A stretch of 64,000 nt of DNA from Triticum aestivum (Eukaryota > Streptophyta > Magnoliopsida > Poales > Poaceae), in contig NC_057807.1 of assembly GCF_018294505.1 (NCBI RefSeq), positions 172,523,498-172,587,497 of the forward strand, written 5' to 3'. Both the position numbers and the translations under genes were made by a program. Positions within the stretch are counted from its first letter, which is position 1, and each line of letters opens with the position of its first letter. The notes beneath the pieces are model-generated. The model saw nothing but the letters and a program-made list of their open reading frames with translations. It was not told where the DNA came from and made no database searches. Below are positions 1 through 11,445 of this stretch, in pieces.

Positions 1-1779
1 TTGCAGTTGCTTCAATGACTGAGATTATAGTTTGTTAGTTCTCAATGAAGTTTATGTTACATACTTCATATTGTGAATAGATTGTTAATTGAGCATGAGA
101 AATCATATGACAAAATCATATATGTTGCTGTTATAAGAATGATCACGATGCCCGCATGTCCGTATTTTATTTTTATCGACACCAATATCTCTAAACATGT
201 GGACACATTTTTCGATTTCGGCTTCCACTTGAGGACAAGCGAGGTCTAAGCTTGCGGGAGTTGATACGTCCATTTTGCATCATGCTTTTATATCAATATT
301 TATTGCATTATGGGCTGTTATTACACATTATGTCTCAATACTTATGGCTATTCTCTCTTATTTTACAAGGTTTATCATGAACAGGGAGAATGCCGGCAGC
401 TGGAATTCTGGCTGGAAAAGGAGCAAATATTGGAAACCTATTCTGCACAGCTCCAAAAATCCTGAAAGTCCACGGAAGTCACTTTTGGAATTAATAAGAA
501 TTACTGAGCAAAGAAAATACCAGAGGGGGCCCACATCCTGGCCAGGAGGGTGGGGGGCGCCCCCCCTACTGGCTGCGCCCCCTATCTCCTAGGCCCCCTG
601 TTGGCCCTCTGGTGCCTATCTTCTGCTATATGAAGCCTCTTACCCTGGAAAAAATCATAAGTAAGCTTACGGGACGAAACTCCGCCGCCACGAGGCGGAA
701 CCTTGGCGGAACCAATCTAGGGCTCCGGCGGAGCTGATCTGCCGGGGAAACTTCCCTCTGGGAGGGGGAAATCATCACCATCGTCATCATCAACGATCCT
801 CTCATCGGGAGGGGGTCAATCTCCATCAACATCTTCACTAGCACCATCTCCTCTCAAAACCCTAGTTCATCTCTTGTATCCAATCTTGTATCAAAACCAT
901 AAATTGGTACCTGTGGGTTGCTAGTAGTGTTGATTACTCCTTGTAGTTGATGCTAATTGGTTTACTTGGTGAAATATCATATGCTCAGATCCTTAATGCA
1001 TATTAATACTCCTCTGATCATGAACATGAATAGCTTTGTGAGTAGTTACGTTTGTTCCTGAGGACATGGGTGAAGTCTTGCTATTAGTAGTCATGTGAAT
1101 TTGGTATTCGTTTGATATTTTGATGAGATGTATGTTGTCTCTCCTCTAGTGGTGTTCTGTGAACGTAGACTGCATGACACTTCACCATTATTTGGGCCTA
1201 GAGGAAGGCAATGGGAAGTAATAAGTAGATGATGGGTTGCTAGAGTGACAGAACCTTAAACGCTAGTTTATGCGTCGCTTCGTAATGGGCTGATTTGGAT
1301 CCACTAGTTTCATGCTATGATTAGGTTTACCTTAATACTTCTTTTGTAGTTGCGGATGCTTGCAATAGGGGTTAATCATAAGTGGGATGCTTGTCCAAGA
1401 AAGGGAAGTACCCAAGCACTGGTCCACCCACATATCAAATTATCAAAGTACCGAACGCGAATCATATGAGCGTGATGAAAACTAGCTCGACGATAATTCC
1501 ATGTGTCCTCAGGAGCGCTTTTCTCATTATAAGAAATTGTCCAGGTTTGTCCTTTTCTACGAAAAGGATTGGGCCACCTTGCTGTACTTTATTTACTTTC
1601 ATTGCTTGTTACCCGTTACAAATTATCTTATCACAAAACTATCTGTTACCTACTATTTCAGTGCTTGTAGAGAATACCTTACTGAAAACCGCTTGTCATT
1701 TCCTTCTGCTCCTCGTTGGGTTCGACACTCTTACTTATCGAAAGGACTACGATAGATCCCCTATACTTGTGGGTCATCA
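1..1779 (+). mobile_element. Element G: 3' end of an LTR retrotransposon (internal tail, polypurine tract, 3' LTR)
   Basis: Positions 1-261 are non-coding and end in a purine-rich tract (251-261, CTTGCGGGAGT), which directly precedes a sequence starting TGATACGTCC. That sequence runs to 1779 and ends in GGGTCATCA, so it has the TG...CA ends of an LTR. The order internal tail, polypurine tract, LTR shows a plus-strand element whose body lies left of the window. The five bases before and after the LTR differ, as expected when the left neighbour is the element body and not host DNA. The family is very common in Triticeae; I do not give a name. No protein domain is visible. Confidence 0.85.
262..1779 (+). 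repeat. 3' LTR of element G (about 1.5 kb)
   Basis: The ends are TGATACG and CATCA. A TATA-like CTATATGAAG lies near 626. Short open frames inside (for example 1382-1939) show no protein similarity I recognise and sit in typical LTR sequence, so they are not called as genes. Confidence 0.8.
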
Positions 1780-2654
1780 ATACCTAGTTCTTGACAGACT
1801 TGGACATCTTGCAGAAATACTTGGGCATGACAGTCTAATAATGGTTGAAGGTGGCAGGATTATCCTTCTTCTATTCTATGTCTCAGTAGTTAAGAGGACC
1901 AAAGAATATCCTTATCAACACCTAGCTACACTATTATGATCTTCTTGTTACCAAGCCTGAAAATCACGCTAAGCACTAAACCAATATGTTGGTGGTACAA
2001 GAGACATCCATAATACAACCAACCACGAGAGGACAACTACCATTGACCAGAGTACGTGATGAACTAAAACTTGGTGTTGCTCTTGCCAAACTTCTTGATT
2101 AGGAAGCAATGATTTATCCTAACCTCAAAATCATATCAACCAACTAATATGAACCCTAGAAGAAAAACGAGACATGGTATAGCTACAAGTAGAAGCATTT
2201 TGAAGTTTCTATCTCACTATAGCAATAGAGTAGGTCAGTGCCGCCGCTCTTTCCCAGGAGCTTAGGCCAGCACCGTCACAGCGCTCCTTCCTCTATCTCT
2301 GGATGCAGATAGTAGGAATGAGTAGATCACAGGGAGTTTAGGAGCGGGATGGGGAGCACAAGCGGGGACGGTTGAGAGAGTATGGATCGGGACTTCGGTA
2401 GCGAGGGGTTGGGGAGAGATGGGGACGTGTGCGCGCATGTGTGGTGGCAGTTTTTCGTGTTTCATAGTGCATGTGGGATGGACTGTTTCCTTTTTTTCAT
2501 GTGTTCACTATGGGAGGACGGTCAAACCGGCAGGACGACGACGACTCCAGATTCTCCTTTAATAGTACAGATCATCTTTAACATCTTTTCTACCAGCCTA
2601 CCAATTCCCATGGCACATAGAACAATAAATAGAATCACAAACTCAAATATGTCG
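1780..2654. other. Anonymous flank, no gene recognised
   Basis: This is AT-rich sequence to about 2220, followed by a GC-richer patch at 2230-2540. I see no domain, terminal repeat or target-site duplication. The open frames here are short and of odd composition. Confidence 0.4.
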
Positions 2655-3127
2655 CCACCTCATATACACAATTTAATTCAACAATATGCATGGCTCGAGG
2701 CAGCTGACCGTAAGATCACCAATTTTGAGAGGTGGCTGAATGAGGAGCGGTACAAGGTCATGGGCTCTACCTTGACTTCATCATATCTCATTGAGGGTAT
2801 CGACGCGTCTCCGTTACACACCTATGTGTGTGCAAGCATGTTCTGATCTACCACTTCTCCAGGCCCAACAAGGATTATGCCAAGTTGTCCAAGTTTCTCA
2901 AGACCCGCGGCTACACCTTCACTACAGTAGACACCTATGACGACCTTGAGGTACTCTCGGACTCCGACTTGTATGTGTCGACCCTCATCAACATACAAAC
3001 GCATTACAAGATTGCCAGCAGCAACAAGAAGCCATGGGAGGACACCCTCGAAGACCTCTTCGTGTTCATCATTTGCCCCTCCTGCAAGGGCTTGCACAAA
3101 AAGATGAACATGCAATACCTCAATCAA
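2655..3127 (+). pseudogene. Unrecognised gene fragment, frameshifted
   Basis: Two frames join into one protein-like stretch. The first, to about 2843, reads like an ordinary soluble protein (LEAADRKITNFERWLNEERY, then a segment ending YVCASMF). The second, from about 2845, continues with HFSRPNKDYAKLSKFLKTRG, then TLINIQTHYKIASSNKKPW, and ends near LHKKMNMQYLNQN. Amino-acid composition is balanced and the frame is open for about 90 codons after the shift, unlike the surrounding DNA. Both halves are on the plus strand with about one base of frame change near 2826-2850. I do not recognise the family. It may be a captured or decayed exon, and no start codon or splice site can be assigned with confidence. 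Confidence 0.4.
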
Positions 3128-3228
3128 AATATTCTATATCTAAATAGGGGAACCCCGCTAGGTGATTTTCCTGTCTTCTCATGAAGCCACGTCACCCAAA
3201 TTGTTATAGCCGTTGATGCAAATTATAT

Positions 3229-3815
3229 AACATGCTATGACAGAGAGATGGAATAGGTATTGAAGAATAGAAAGGCATGAAATAGTGACATGTATTCCCT
3301 CCATCTGGAAATAAATGGATATGTCTAGGCATATTTCAGTTCTAGATACATCCATTTTATCCATTTCTACGACATGTAATTCGGACAGAGGGAGTATGAT
3401 GTAAGAGATAGGCATATGATAGGAAAATAGAGTAAAAGAAACACTAGTTGAATGTAAAACTGTATGATAGCTAGAATAGGTACATAGAAACAAGAAGGCA
3501 ACATATGCTTGCATGATGGGGAAACTAAGATGGCATTGCAACAGACCAGTAGAACAATACTTCAATGTAAAATAAACATGTTATGGTAGATGGATGGAGT
3601 ACATACTGATGAATAACAATGCATGAGATATTCAGAAGCATGATGTCCAAACTAAGTAGATGGCATTGCGCCAGAGTACAATGATAGTACTTGAATTGGA
3701 AAATATGTTATCATGAATGGAATAGATACTGAAAAACAGGAAGGCATGGCATATTTACATGTATGATCAGCAGGCTAAGAACATGGCATTGTAACAGAGT
3801 AGATGCACTGTAGGA
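3229..3815. repeat. Degenerate tandem repeat, about 110-130 bp unit
   Basis: The phrases 'acatg(c/t)tatg..', 'gaataggtattgaa..', 'aaggcat..' and 'atggcattgca/caacagag' recur in the same order near 3230, 3470-3570, 3571-3700 and 3701-3815. Copies are strongly diverged. A MITE (3295-3394) interrupts the first copy. Confidence 0.5.
3295..3394. mobile_element. Stowaway-type MITE, about 100 bp
   Basis: The element is flanked by TA (3293-3294 and 3395-3396). The ends are inverted: TTCCCTCCATCTGGAA at the left, and CTCCCTCTGTCCGAAT as the reverse complement of the right end. This is the Tc1/mariner-derived Stowaway end found throughout grasses. There is no coding capacity. Confidence 0.85.
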
Positions 3816-5820
3816 CATTATATGAATGATGCTACCCATATCATGGGACAAGTTAGAGCAAGGACCTTGTGGGGTGAATAAGATACATCATCTTTTTGCA
3901 ACTCTTTTGAAGAACTACATTTAACTGTTCCATCATACTGGATATCATTGACGCCGAGTTTGTTGGCCCTTACATTGCTCTGCGAGGTTCTTGTGGATTT
4001 GTTCTGATATTCAATTTTAGTGTGTGCAATCATATATGACATGCATGGAAGACAATTAGTAGTGAGATTATGTAATGAGTGCCTGTAGGAGACGACTTAA
4101 ATAGTAGGATTGGACTTAACTAGCAGCAACACGTCTAAAAAACTAATGGGAGAACACAGATGATAGCTACAGAATATGTATTGTTGTAATAAAGATTAAC
4201 TAGATGGCACACAAAAGTATTAAAGAAAAACAACATAGGTAATATTAGAAGTGGTATAATCACCAGCCTGTGGGATAGCATTGGTTGATGGATGATAACT
4301 ATGGAACAATGTTAACTCTTGAACACGTCTCTTATCTGAAGTAAGACTCTTAAGAGATCAACATAAATGTAAAGTGACATGTGATAATCTATTTTCCATG
4401 CTTATAGGAATAACGAAGCCATAAATGTTGCACACAAGTAAGATGAGGCTACAACCCATATGGCCGCCCTCCATAGGAGTGAGCATCATCTGCTGACTTG
4501 TCGATGTCACTGCAGTTTTTGTGGCTGTCCATGTTGGGCAGGCACATTCCAGGCAGGGAACTCTTGAGTGGGGACTATAGCTCCCTTCGTGTGTATGCTT
4601 CCCTTGTTGGAGCAGCTGCGGTAAGAAGGAAGACGGTGTGGCTGAAGATGCAGAAAACACACAATGTTAAGAACAACACATATCTCTAATCTGAAGAAAT
4701 ACCCTAGGAGATCAACACTAAGGTACGAGACTGGTCACACGTCAATTGATTAAAACTAAATTGGGGTGACATGCTTTTTTTGGTACTGTCCGATCTACAC
4801 CCTATGCCTGTATGGCCGTCTTGTGCCTCCCAACTGACACTGTTTGGGATCTTCCCTGAATAGCCAGTGACCACCAGCAGAGCAGTCTACCTCCGCTGTC
4901 CCTGGCCGCGATAGGTCGGACCACCACCTAGTCCCCTGCCCCACTGAACTACCATGGTTGGGAAGCCCCCAGCCATACCTCAAAGACCCGTCGTCATCCA
5001 GATCCTGGCGGCAGCAGTACCTTGACCCCACACAACACTAAGAGAGGCACATAAGCACTGCTTCCGCGGCGAACCTGCGCCCCTGCAATCCTACGACAGA
5101 CACCGAGGCACTGCTGCCCCAGCAAACCGGCAGCCTAGGAGCTCTGTCGCCTCGAGGGGTGCTGCTTCCGTCCATTGGGAGTTGGCTGACCCACAATAAA
5201 AATTCAGGTGACTGACACCTAGATAAAGTGACTTAAGATGAGTGTATGACCTATTTTGCGGCCCGGTGAGGTAAGCAGCTCCAGCTGCTGAGTCAGCGAG
5301 GCCGTTGTGGTTGCGGGGGCTCCTAGTGGTGGGAAAGCATATATGTTGCAACGGTCAATGACTATGGGGGAGCAGCGCAAGGGGCGCTGGACATGTCCAT
5401 AGTTGGAGCCACTCTAGAGTCATGCACAACAGCGCATTTGAATCGGCTCCAATACGATTCACATGGTCATCATCGAGGTAGCTCCGGTAGCATGAAGAGG
5501 CACACGTACCAATGCACGACGATAAATAGACAACGACTCCGGCATTGGGGAGGATGGTGGTGGTGAATCTGGTGTGGTGGTGGTGGTGGGGGGTATGGAG
5601 GAGGGGCTGAGGTTTCGCGGCTGGGGAGAAGGTGATTTGGTGCCCATGGTGTATGAATGGGGAATTGGGAGGGGGAACCATGTCTTACTCACGCATTTGT
5701 CTGAAATGTGGGGAAGTTACAGTTCTACCCCTGCCTTTTTTTGGCTTGTGGGATTGGGTCTGTGTCTTGAGGGTCGGGGATAGTAGGGTAACTTTGCTTC
5801 TCCAAATAGTGGGAATGAGC
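3816..5820. other. Anonymous region, no gene recognised
   Basis: AT-rich to about 4790, then GC-richer. A GGT/GTG-rich low-complexity stretch lies at 5553-5600. Open frames on both strands are short and compositionally biased. I see no TE ends or domains. Confidence 0.4.
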
Positions 5821-5963
5821 GATTTCGACAAAGGAGAGGGTGTCTTGCCGCCCATGGTTTATGAATTGTTTGGCGCCTGCCATTTCGGCCGAGGAGAGGG
5901 TGTTTTTCCGCCCTTGGTTTATGAATTATTCGGCGCCTGTCATTTCGGCCGAGGAGAGGGTGC
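5821..5963. repeat. 60-bp tandem repeat, about 2.4 units
   Basis: Units 5821-5880 and 5881-5940 align without gaps and a third partial unit covers 5941-5963. The shared core contains GGAGAGGGTG, then CCGCCC(A/T)TGGTTTATGAATT and GGCGCCTG. The period is exactly 60 (a multiple of 3), so it leaves long open frames on the plus strand that are not by themselves evidence for a gene. Confidence 0.85.
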
Positions 5964-6779
5964 GCTTGGATGAAGTTACAAACCTACCCTCATTATACAA
6001 ATGGCCAATTGATGTGGGTCCCAGATAGGCCAGTAATTCTGCATCTCCCTCTTATTTGCTCAGGTGAATTCCACCGAGCAGAGGGTGTTTAGCAGTTCAT
6101 TCAAATTTTGTGAGAACAATCATCCACGTCTACCTTACCAAGTCGATTCAAATGTAAATTTGAAATATTTAGCTTGCGATTTCTTTTTTAGATGGCGAGA
6201 TGATGCTTGGGACTAATGTGTTTTTACATGCTCATTGCTACCGGTTTATTTGAGAAATAGTTGACCCACTCATAAAACGGGAATCAAACCAGAAATGAAA
6301 TATCTCAATTCAATGAAATAGCTCGTTGACCTAGTCAAAATCGTGGACTAAATCCAAAATTCAACACCTCAATTGAGTAGCATGTTGTATTATAGTACTC
6401 CATGAACATGCTCAAAGTCAAACTAATGAACATGTTTGATACTCATATCTCCGTTCATGTGTGGACCGCAAACACCATGTTCTCCAATTCAAACATTTGA
6501 ATGCAATTTTATACCGAATCATGGTTTATACCAGTCTTTGATGCATAAATGCGACATCTCCCCTCTCCCGGACTCCCATTCTCTCTCTAACCGACCATTT
6601 TCGTTTCTATCGTGTGCATACAAACACAATCCTTGTCGGTCCCTCTCCCCCCCCTCTCTCTCATAGTCTTTCCAGTTCGCATGCACACTCCATGTATAGG
6701 TCTCTCTCGCACATAATGTATGGCTCTCTAGTCTAAGCTAAATATCTAGGGTGCACTCATCGTACGCACACAAATTCCC
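5964..6779. other. Anonymous AT-rich region
   Basis: No gene, RNA or transposon end could be identified. Pyrimidine-rich low complexity begins near 6560. Confidence 0.4.
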
Positions 6780-7370
6780 ATGCTTGTTGTCTGTAACTCT
6801 CTCACGCACGACTCCACCGTCTCGGGGCTCTTCCCTGTCTCTCTCAGACTATCTATATCCCGAGGTCACACATACACATATCTCACTCACACTAGATATA
6901 CCCATCTAAAATCTCTCTCTCTCTCTCTCATTCTATCTCCATCTCACATGCATACACACCCACAATATCCCGCCTAGCTAAGTACGACTATCTGTCACTC
7001 CATTGTAGGCACACACAGTCCCCCTAGGTATACGACTATATCTCAGTCTCCATCACAAACACACGCAATGCCTGTTTCCCTCACTTGGTCTACTCGATCT
7101 CTCTCCGGGCATCTTTCTATCGCACGCACACCTCGTCTCTCGATATCTCACCCATATAGTCCCCTCATGATCTCGAGGGGATCTCTCTATCACAAACACA
7201 CCCTCTCTCCTCCCCATGCCTACATTTTCTCCATACGTCCCTCTCAACCTCTGTCCCTTGTTGGCGTGTATCTCCTCACCCCCCTTTCTCTCTCAGAGAT
7301 GCATGCGTGATATGTTTGCATAAGACACACACACTTTCTCTCAATTTTATCGTGTGCTGTCCCTTTCTGT

Positions 7371-7374
<4 letters not shown>

Positions 7375-7421
<47 letters not shown>
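7375..7421. repeat. (CT)n microsatellite, about 23 units
   Basis: An uninterrupted CT dinucleotide run, inside the first copy of the duplicated block. Confidence 0.95.
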
Positions 7422-7424
<3 letters not shown>

Positions 7425-7474
7425 ACACTCACCCTTTCTCCTTCATGCACACTTGATCTCTCTCGACTTAGGTA

Positions 7475-7723
7475 CTCTCGTTGGTCCATAGCATATAGAA
7501 TTTTTGAAAAGTCAAACCTCACAAAGTGTGACCAGGTATGTGGATAAAAAAATTTACATCTAGAATGGAAAACATAGATCATAAGATTTATCACAAGATG
7601 TATTTTCATATGATGTATCTTTGGTATTATAGATATAAATAATTTTCTCTATAAACTTGGTCAAAGTTTCTAAAGTTTGACTTTAATTTTTTTTATATGC
7701 ACTGCATTATTGAACGGAGGGAG
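7475..7723. mobile_element. Stowaway-like MITE, copy 1 of the duplicated block
   Basis: Flanked by TA (7473-7474, 7724-7725). The right end is GAACGGAGGGAG and the left end is the decayed complement CTCTCGTTGGTCC. The interior contains the usual inverted 'agtcaaac...' and '...gtttgactt' segments. Non-coding. Confidence 0.7.
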
Positions 7724-8353
7724 TATCTCTCTCCCTCACTCTCTCTCTCTCTCAACTCTCTCACACACCACTCAGCCGTATCGGGGCTCCTCTCTCTTTG
7801 TCAAACTTTATATCTCCCTAGGTCACACATACACATATCTCGCTCGCACTAGATAGACCCATCTAATACTCTCTCCCCTCGTTCTCTCTCTATCTGACAT
7901 GCACCCCCCTAAGTACCAATATCTCTCACTCCATCATAGGCATGTGCACTCCCCCTAGGTACGGCTATATCTCACTATCCATCACAAACACATGTATTGT
8001 CTCCTCCATCCTAGGTCTATCTCGACCTCTCTTGGGGTATCTTCTATCGCTCACACACCATGTCGCTCGATATCCCACCCATGTAGTCCCTTCACGATCT
8101 CGAGGGGATCTCTATCACAAATACACACTCTCTCCCTCCCCATGCCTACATTTTCTCCATACGTCTCTCTCGACCTCTCTCCCTTGTTTGCCAAACCTCT
8201 CTTGGCCACGTGCTAGGGGTCTCTCTCTCCATTGCAAACAACCACACACTATCTCCCCACCTCGCTTCCGCTCTCGAAGATGCATGCGTGATATGTTTGC
8301 ATAAGACACACACAATTTTTCCCTACTTTATCGTGTGTTGTCCATGTCTCTTT

Positions 8354-8374
8354 CACACACACACACACACACAC
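8354..8374. repeat. (CA)n microsatellite
   Basis: An uninterrupted CA run at the place corresponding to the CT run of the first copy. Confidence 0.95.
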
Positions 8375-8431
8375 TTTTTGCACACTTACTCTTTCTTTTT
8401 CACAAAAACACACACTCTCTCTAGTTAGGTA

Positions 8432-8670
8432 CTCTCTCAGGTCCATAACATATGGATGTTTTGAAAAGTCAAACCCCACAAAAGTTTGACCAGGTATATA
8501 TGGAGAAAAAAAATTACATCTGGACTGATCATTAGATCATCACAATATGTAGTTCATATCATATGTCTTTGGTATTATAGATATAAGTAATTTCTTTATA
8601 AACTTGGTCAAAGTTTCAAAAGTTTGACTTTTCAAAAAATTATAGGCACTACATTATCAAATGGAGGGAG
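8432..8670. mobile_element. Stowaway-like MITE, copy 2 of the duplicated block
   Basis: Flanked by TA (8430-8431, 8671-8672). Ends are CTCTCTCAGGTCC and AAATGGAGGGAG. It matches the MITE at 7475-7723 along its length and lies at the same relative place, so it was probably duplicated with its surroundings and not inserted twice. Confidence 0.7.
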
Positions 8671-8672
8671 TA

Positions 8673-9098
8673 TCTCTTTCTCTCTCTCTGTCTCTCACGA
8701 GCCTCCCCTCTCACTTGATCTCTCTTTACCGAGGGGTTATATGGTCACTACGTCAGCGTATAGCTCCGTATATTGTTTAGTTGATCGGTCAACCAGTCTA
8801 CATGGTGCCTTGTTAGCTCGTGTTCTCTATCTAGGCGTGCTGGCCCATGTGGCAGTGGGTGAAAATAAATAAACTAGAGGCCCATCTGACACGGGGTGAA
8901 ATAAACAAACTAGAAACCACTTGCGGTAGCACACCGCATGCTACTAAATTGAGTGCACACTTCTTCTGTGTTAGTACACACACTACGACAACACACATAC
9001 TACACAACTGCGCGGCATGCACGCAAGGACGCACTCACGCACACCCATCACACAATACACAGCAGCACACGTGTACACCGGCTTTGCTGCCAGTTGAG
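8673..9098. other. Upstream flank of the F-box pseudogene
   Basis: No coding sequence. A short imperfect direct repeat, 'ggtgaaa(a)taaa(t/c)aaactaga', occurs near 8858 and 8894. No convincing TATA box was identified. Confidence 0.35.
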
Positions 9099-10798
9099 AT
9101 GGACGATGAGGCAACCAACAAGCGGAGGCTGCTCGAGCCAAAATTGCATCCGGCGAGCCTAGACTTCATCAGCAGCCTCCCCGATGACATGCTGCTTGTC
9201 ATCATCGCCCTCCTCCCCACCAAATCTACCATGCAGACCACCCCTCTCTCCCGGTGATGGTGTCCATGCTGGTGCTGCATCCCCCTCAACATCAGTGTCG
9301 ATAGCTGCCTCTGCGATGAGGATTGCAAACGCATGGCCGCAGTCTCCAAGATCCTTGCATAGCACCTTGGGCCAGCCAGACGCCTTGACATCCACATGTT
9401 CAGTACCAACTTGTCGAATTTCGAGTTCCACGAACCCTTGATAGGTTCGAACTCTGGGGTGCATGCGGAGATCTCAACCTACCCAGCCTGCCTACTCGCG
9501 ATCCTCAGGCCTAGCGCGTCGAGCTCAAAGGGACAGAGAGACACAACAGTGTATCCTGGATCAGGCCACCTTGCGGTGTAATACCCTACTCCAGCGTTTT
9601 GGTGGATTGCCTTGAGGGGCTGAGGATGAACTAGTACAGTGGATGAACTAGCATCAGGAGGTGAGGTGTTCTAGAGCTCAAGAGAGCTGGTGAGGTGGTC
9701 GGGTGAGCATGGATATTACCCCCCTCTATGGTGGTGGTTAAGTCCTATTTATAGTGGCCTTGGTCCTCTTCCCAAATGTTGGCGGGAAGGGATACCACAA
9801 CGGCCAGATTTGAAGGGGGACAAGAAGTACATCCTATCTTGACTAAAGCGGTCTTCTCCTGCGCAAAGCCTCTGGTCATGACACTGCGGTGGTCTCGGCG
9901 ATGACCCCCGTCCTGCCGTCCTGGCGGTCTTGGTCTTGTTGCACCAGAATGGAAACCTTTGGCTGATTCCTCGGGACTCCGCTCATGTTGCTTGCCTCCT
10001 TTGTACCAAAGAGGAAACTGGTACTCTGCGCCTGCTGGCGCCCGCCTGGCCTTGGTCGTCATGGCTCACGTCAGCTGAGCCTCGTGAGGTGCACCTTGCA
10101 TAGAACTCTCCGCCCCTCGGGAGCCAGCCTGAGGAGGCCGATCCCGTCGAGGGTCCTAGCATCATCCGCCTCGCGAGGCTTCGCCCCTCGCGAGGGTCTT
10201 GAGTTGTTGACGTTGAAGCCGGGCCGTACCAGTCCATCGATGGAGCCTTGCAGTGGGCCGCAAGTAGGCAAGTCTGGGTACCCCCGTATCCCGAACGCCA
10301 ACACAACTACAAGGTCCAAGCCAAGTTCGACAAGTGGTTCTTATCCCCGCCCCTAGATCAGCTCGAGGAGCTCAGGTTTGAAGGTGGACGATGTCGCTCT
10401 CTTCCGCCTCTACGATTTGCCTCGCACCAACGCTGCACCACGCCAGGTTCAGCTCCTGCTATTTTCCCCAATTTAATGGCATGCCCGCTCTTCTTCTCCC
10501 TCAACTCAAGTAGCTCGACCTCTTCGACATTGGCATCTCGAAGGAGGCTATGGAGCACCTGCTCCATGGCTGTACTGCGCTTGAGTACCTTTGTCTTTGG
10601 CAGATCCACGGGTTCATTAGCCTCCACATCGCCTCGATGAATCTTTGATGGATATATGTGTCTTGCTGGCCCCACAACAAGACATTACTTGGGAAGACAT
10701 AAATTGACTTGTTTGAAGATATGGTCATTGAGAATGAGCCTTTCCATGAGAGATTCCTTGTATCTTATCTAGAAGGTCCAACAAAAATTAGGGTCATT
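9099..10798 (+). pseudogene. F-box/LRR (FBD-type) protein gene, 5' part; split by a solo LTR and cut by element F
   Basis: The ATG at 9099 opens MDDEATNKRR, followed by an F-box core (residues about 20-42: DFISSLPDDMLLVIIALLPT, then K). Coding pieces are 9099-9411 and 10309-10798. Across the solo LTR they join in frame (DIHMFSTN, then YKVQAKFDKWFLSPP). LRR-like sequence follows (LEELRFEGGRC; PALLLPQLK-stop-LDLFDIGISK; GCTALEYLCLWQIHGF). The last stretch (DMVIENEPFHERFLVSYLEG) resembles the segment before the FBD domain. F-box proteins of this type supply substrate recognition in SCF ubiquitin ligases. The copy is dead: stops at 9255 (TGA), 9360 (TAG), 10511 (TAG) and 10646 (TGA), a frameshift near 10402, and the 3' part displaced beyond the window. 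Confidence 0.85.
9412..10303 (-). mobile_element. Solo LTR of the element E family, minus orientation
   Basis: Starts TGTCGAATTTCG and ends AACGCCAACA. The 5-bp sequence CAACT lies on both sides (9407-9411 and 10304-10308), a perfect target-site duplication. The reverse complement matches the LTR of element E at 11582-12497 along its whole length, for example GTGCACCCCAGAGTTCGAAC near the end and AGACTTGCCT near the start. No internal sequence remains, so this is the product of recombination between two LTRs. It sits inside an F-box exon. Confidence 0.9.
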
Positions 10799-11379
10799 TG
10801 ATGGGGACATGGACAAAGGGTAGGGTAATAGGCCTAACCTACAGACTCTACCCTAGGATACCATACATCTCATACTGGGCCCAGGGCCAGGACAACATTT
10901 AGATGCTCTACAACCAGATGATCCACTCAGAGGATACCAACCACTCGGAGGACAGAGTTCCACTCGACCGGCCTCCTTCACTCGACCGAACATGTCAACA
11001 CTCGGATGATGAAGACCAGGAGACTCTCTAGAACCGCAACGGTCAGGACATGCGTCCGACCTCATCAAGTGTAATTAATAAGCCCATTACCAGTAATGGC
11101 CGTCCTGAAACCCCCCTTTAAACCCTTGGTAACGACAACATTCATGGGGCGGAGGCGCACTCTATTTAAGCCACCCCCCGCTCCATGGCAAGGGTTCCCG
11201 ATCCTTTGTAATCCATACACTCAAGTCAATCAAGCTCCCGAGCACCGAGATGTAGGGTTATTACCTCCACTGTGAGGGGCCTGAACTCGTAAATTCGAGT
11301 GTAACAACTGTGTCGTAGCTAGGCTCTGCCCTCTATTTAGTACCCCTTCACACTACTGTAAGACTTACACCCACGACAG

Positions 11380-11397
11380 TTGGCGCCCACCATGGGG
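11380..11397 (+). other. Primer binding site of element F
   Basis: TGGCGCCCACCATGGGGC lies one base after the LTR end. It starts with TGG, the complement of a tRNA CCA end, and differs at one base from the primer binding site of element A. The tRNA species was not determined. Confidence 0.7.
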
Positions 11398-11445
11398 CAG
11401 GTGTTTAGTGTCTTCTAGCATAGTTGTGATTTTACCACCTTCACC

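Larger units (their letters stand above)
6780..8690. repeat. Direct duplication of an about 0.95-kb CT/CA-rich block, each copy carrying a MITE
   Basis: The order of landmarks in 6780-7730 is repeated in 7735-8690: 'cgtctcggggctc' and 'cgtatcggggctc'; 'ggtcacacatacacatatctc' twice; 'gatgcatgcgtgatatgtttg' near 7300 and 8280; a CT run (7375-7421) or CA run (8354-8374) at the same relative place; then a MITE. Copies differ at many sites, so the duplication is old. The region is microsatellite-like and non-coding. Confidence 0.7.

Noticed and set aside
262..1779. First taken for a solo LTR.
   Set aside because: The 261 bp before it end in a polypurine tract typical of element interiors, and there is no matching 5-bp duplication, so it is the 3' LTR of an element entering from the left.
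1382..1939. A 185-codon open frame on the plus strand.
   Set aside because: It lies mostly in the 3' LTR of G, crosses the LTR end into unrelated flank and shows no domain.
8354..8374. Possible CRISPR-like or regulatory repeat in the CT/CA-rich zone.
   Set aside because: These are simple dinucleotide runs in plant DNA, with no spacers of constant length.
9577..10303. A shorter solo LTR starting TGTAATACC at 9577.
   Set aside because: Comparison with the LTR of element E extends the match to 9412, where TG...CA ends and the CAACT duplication agree. The apparent F-box peptide at 9412-9576 was LTR sequence read in a chance frame.
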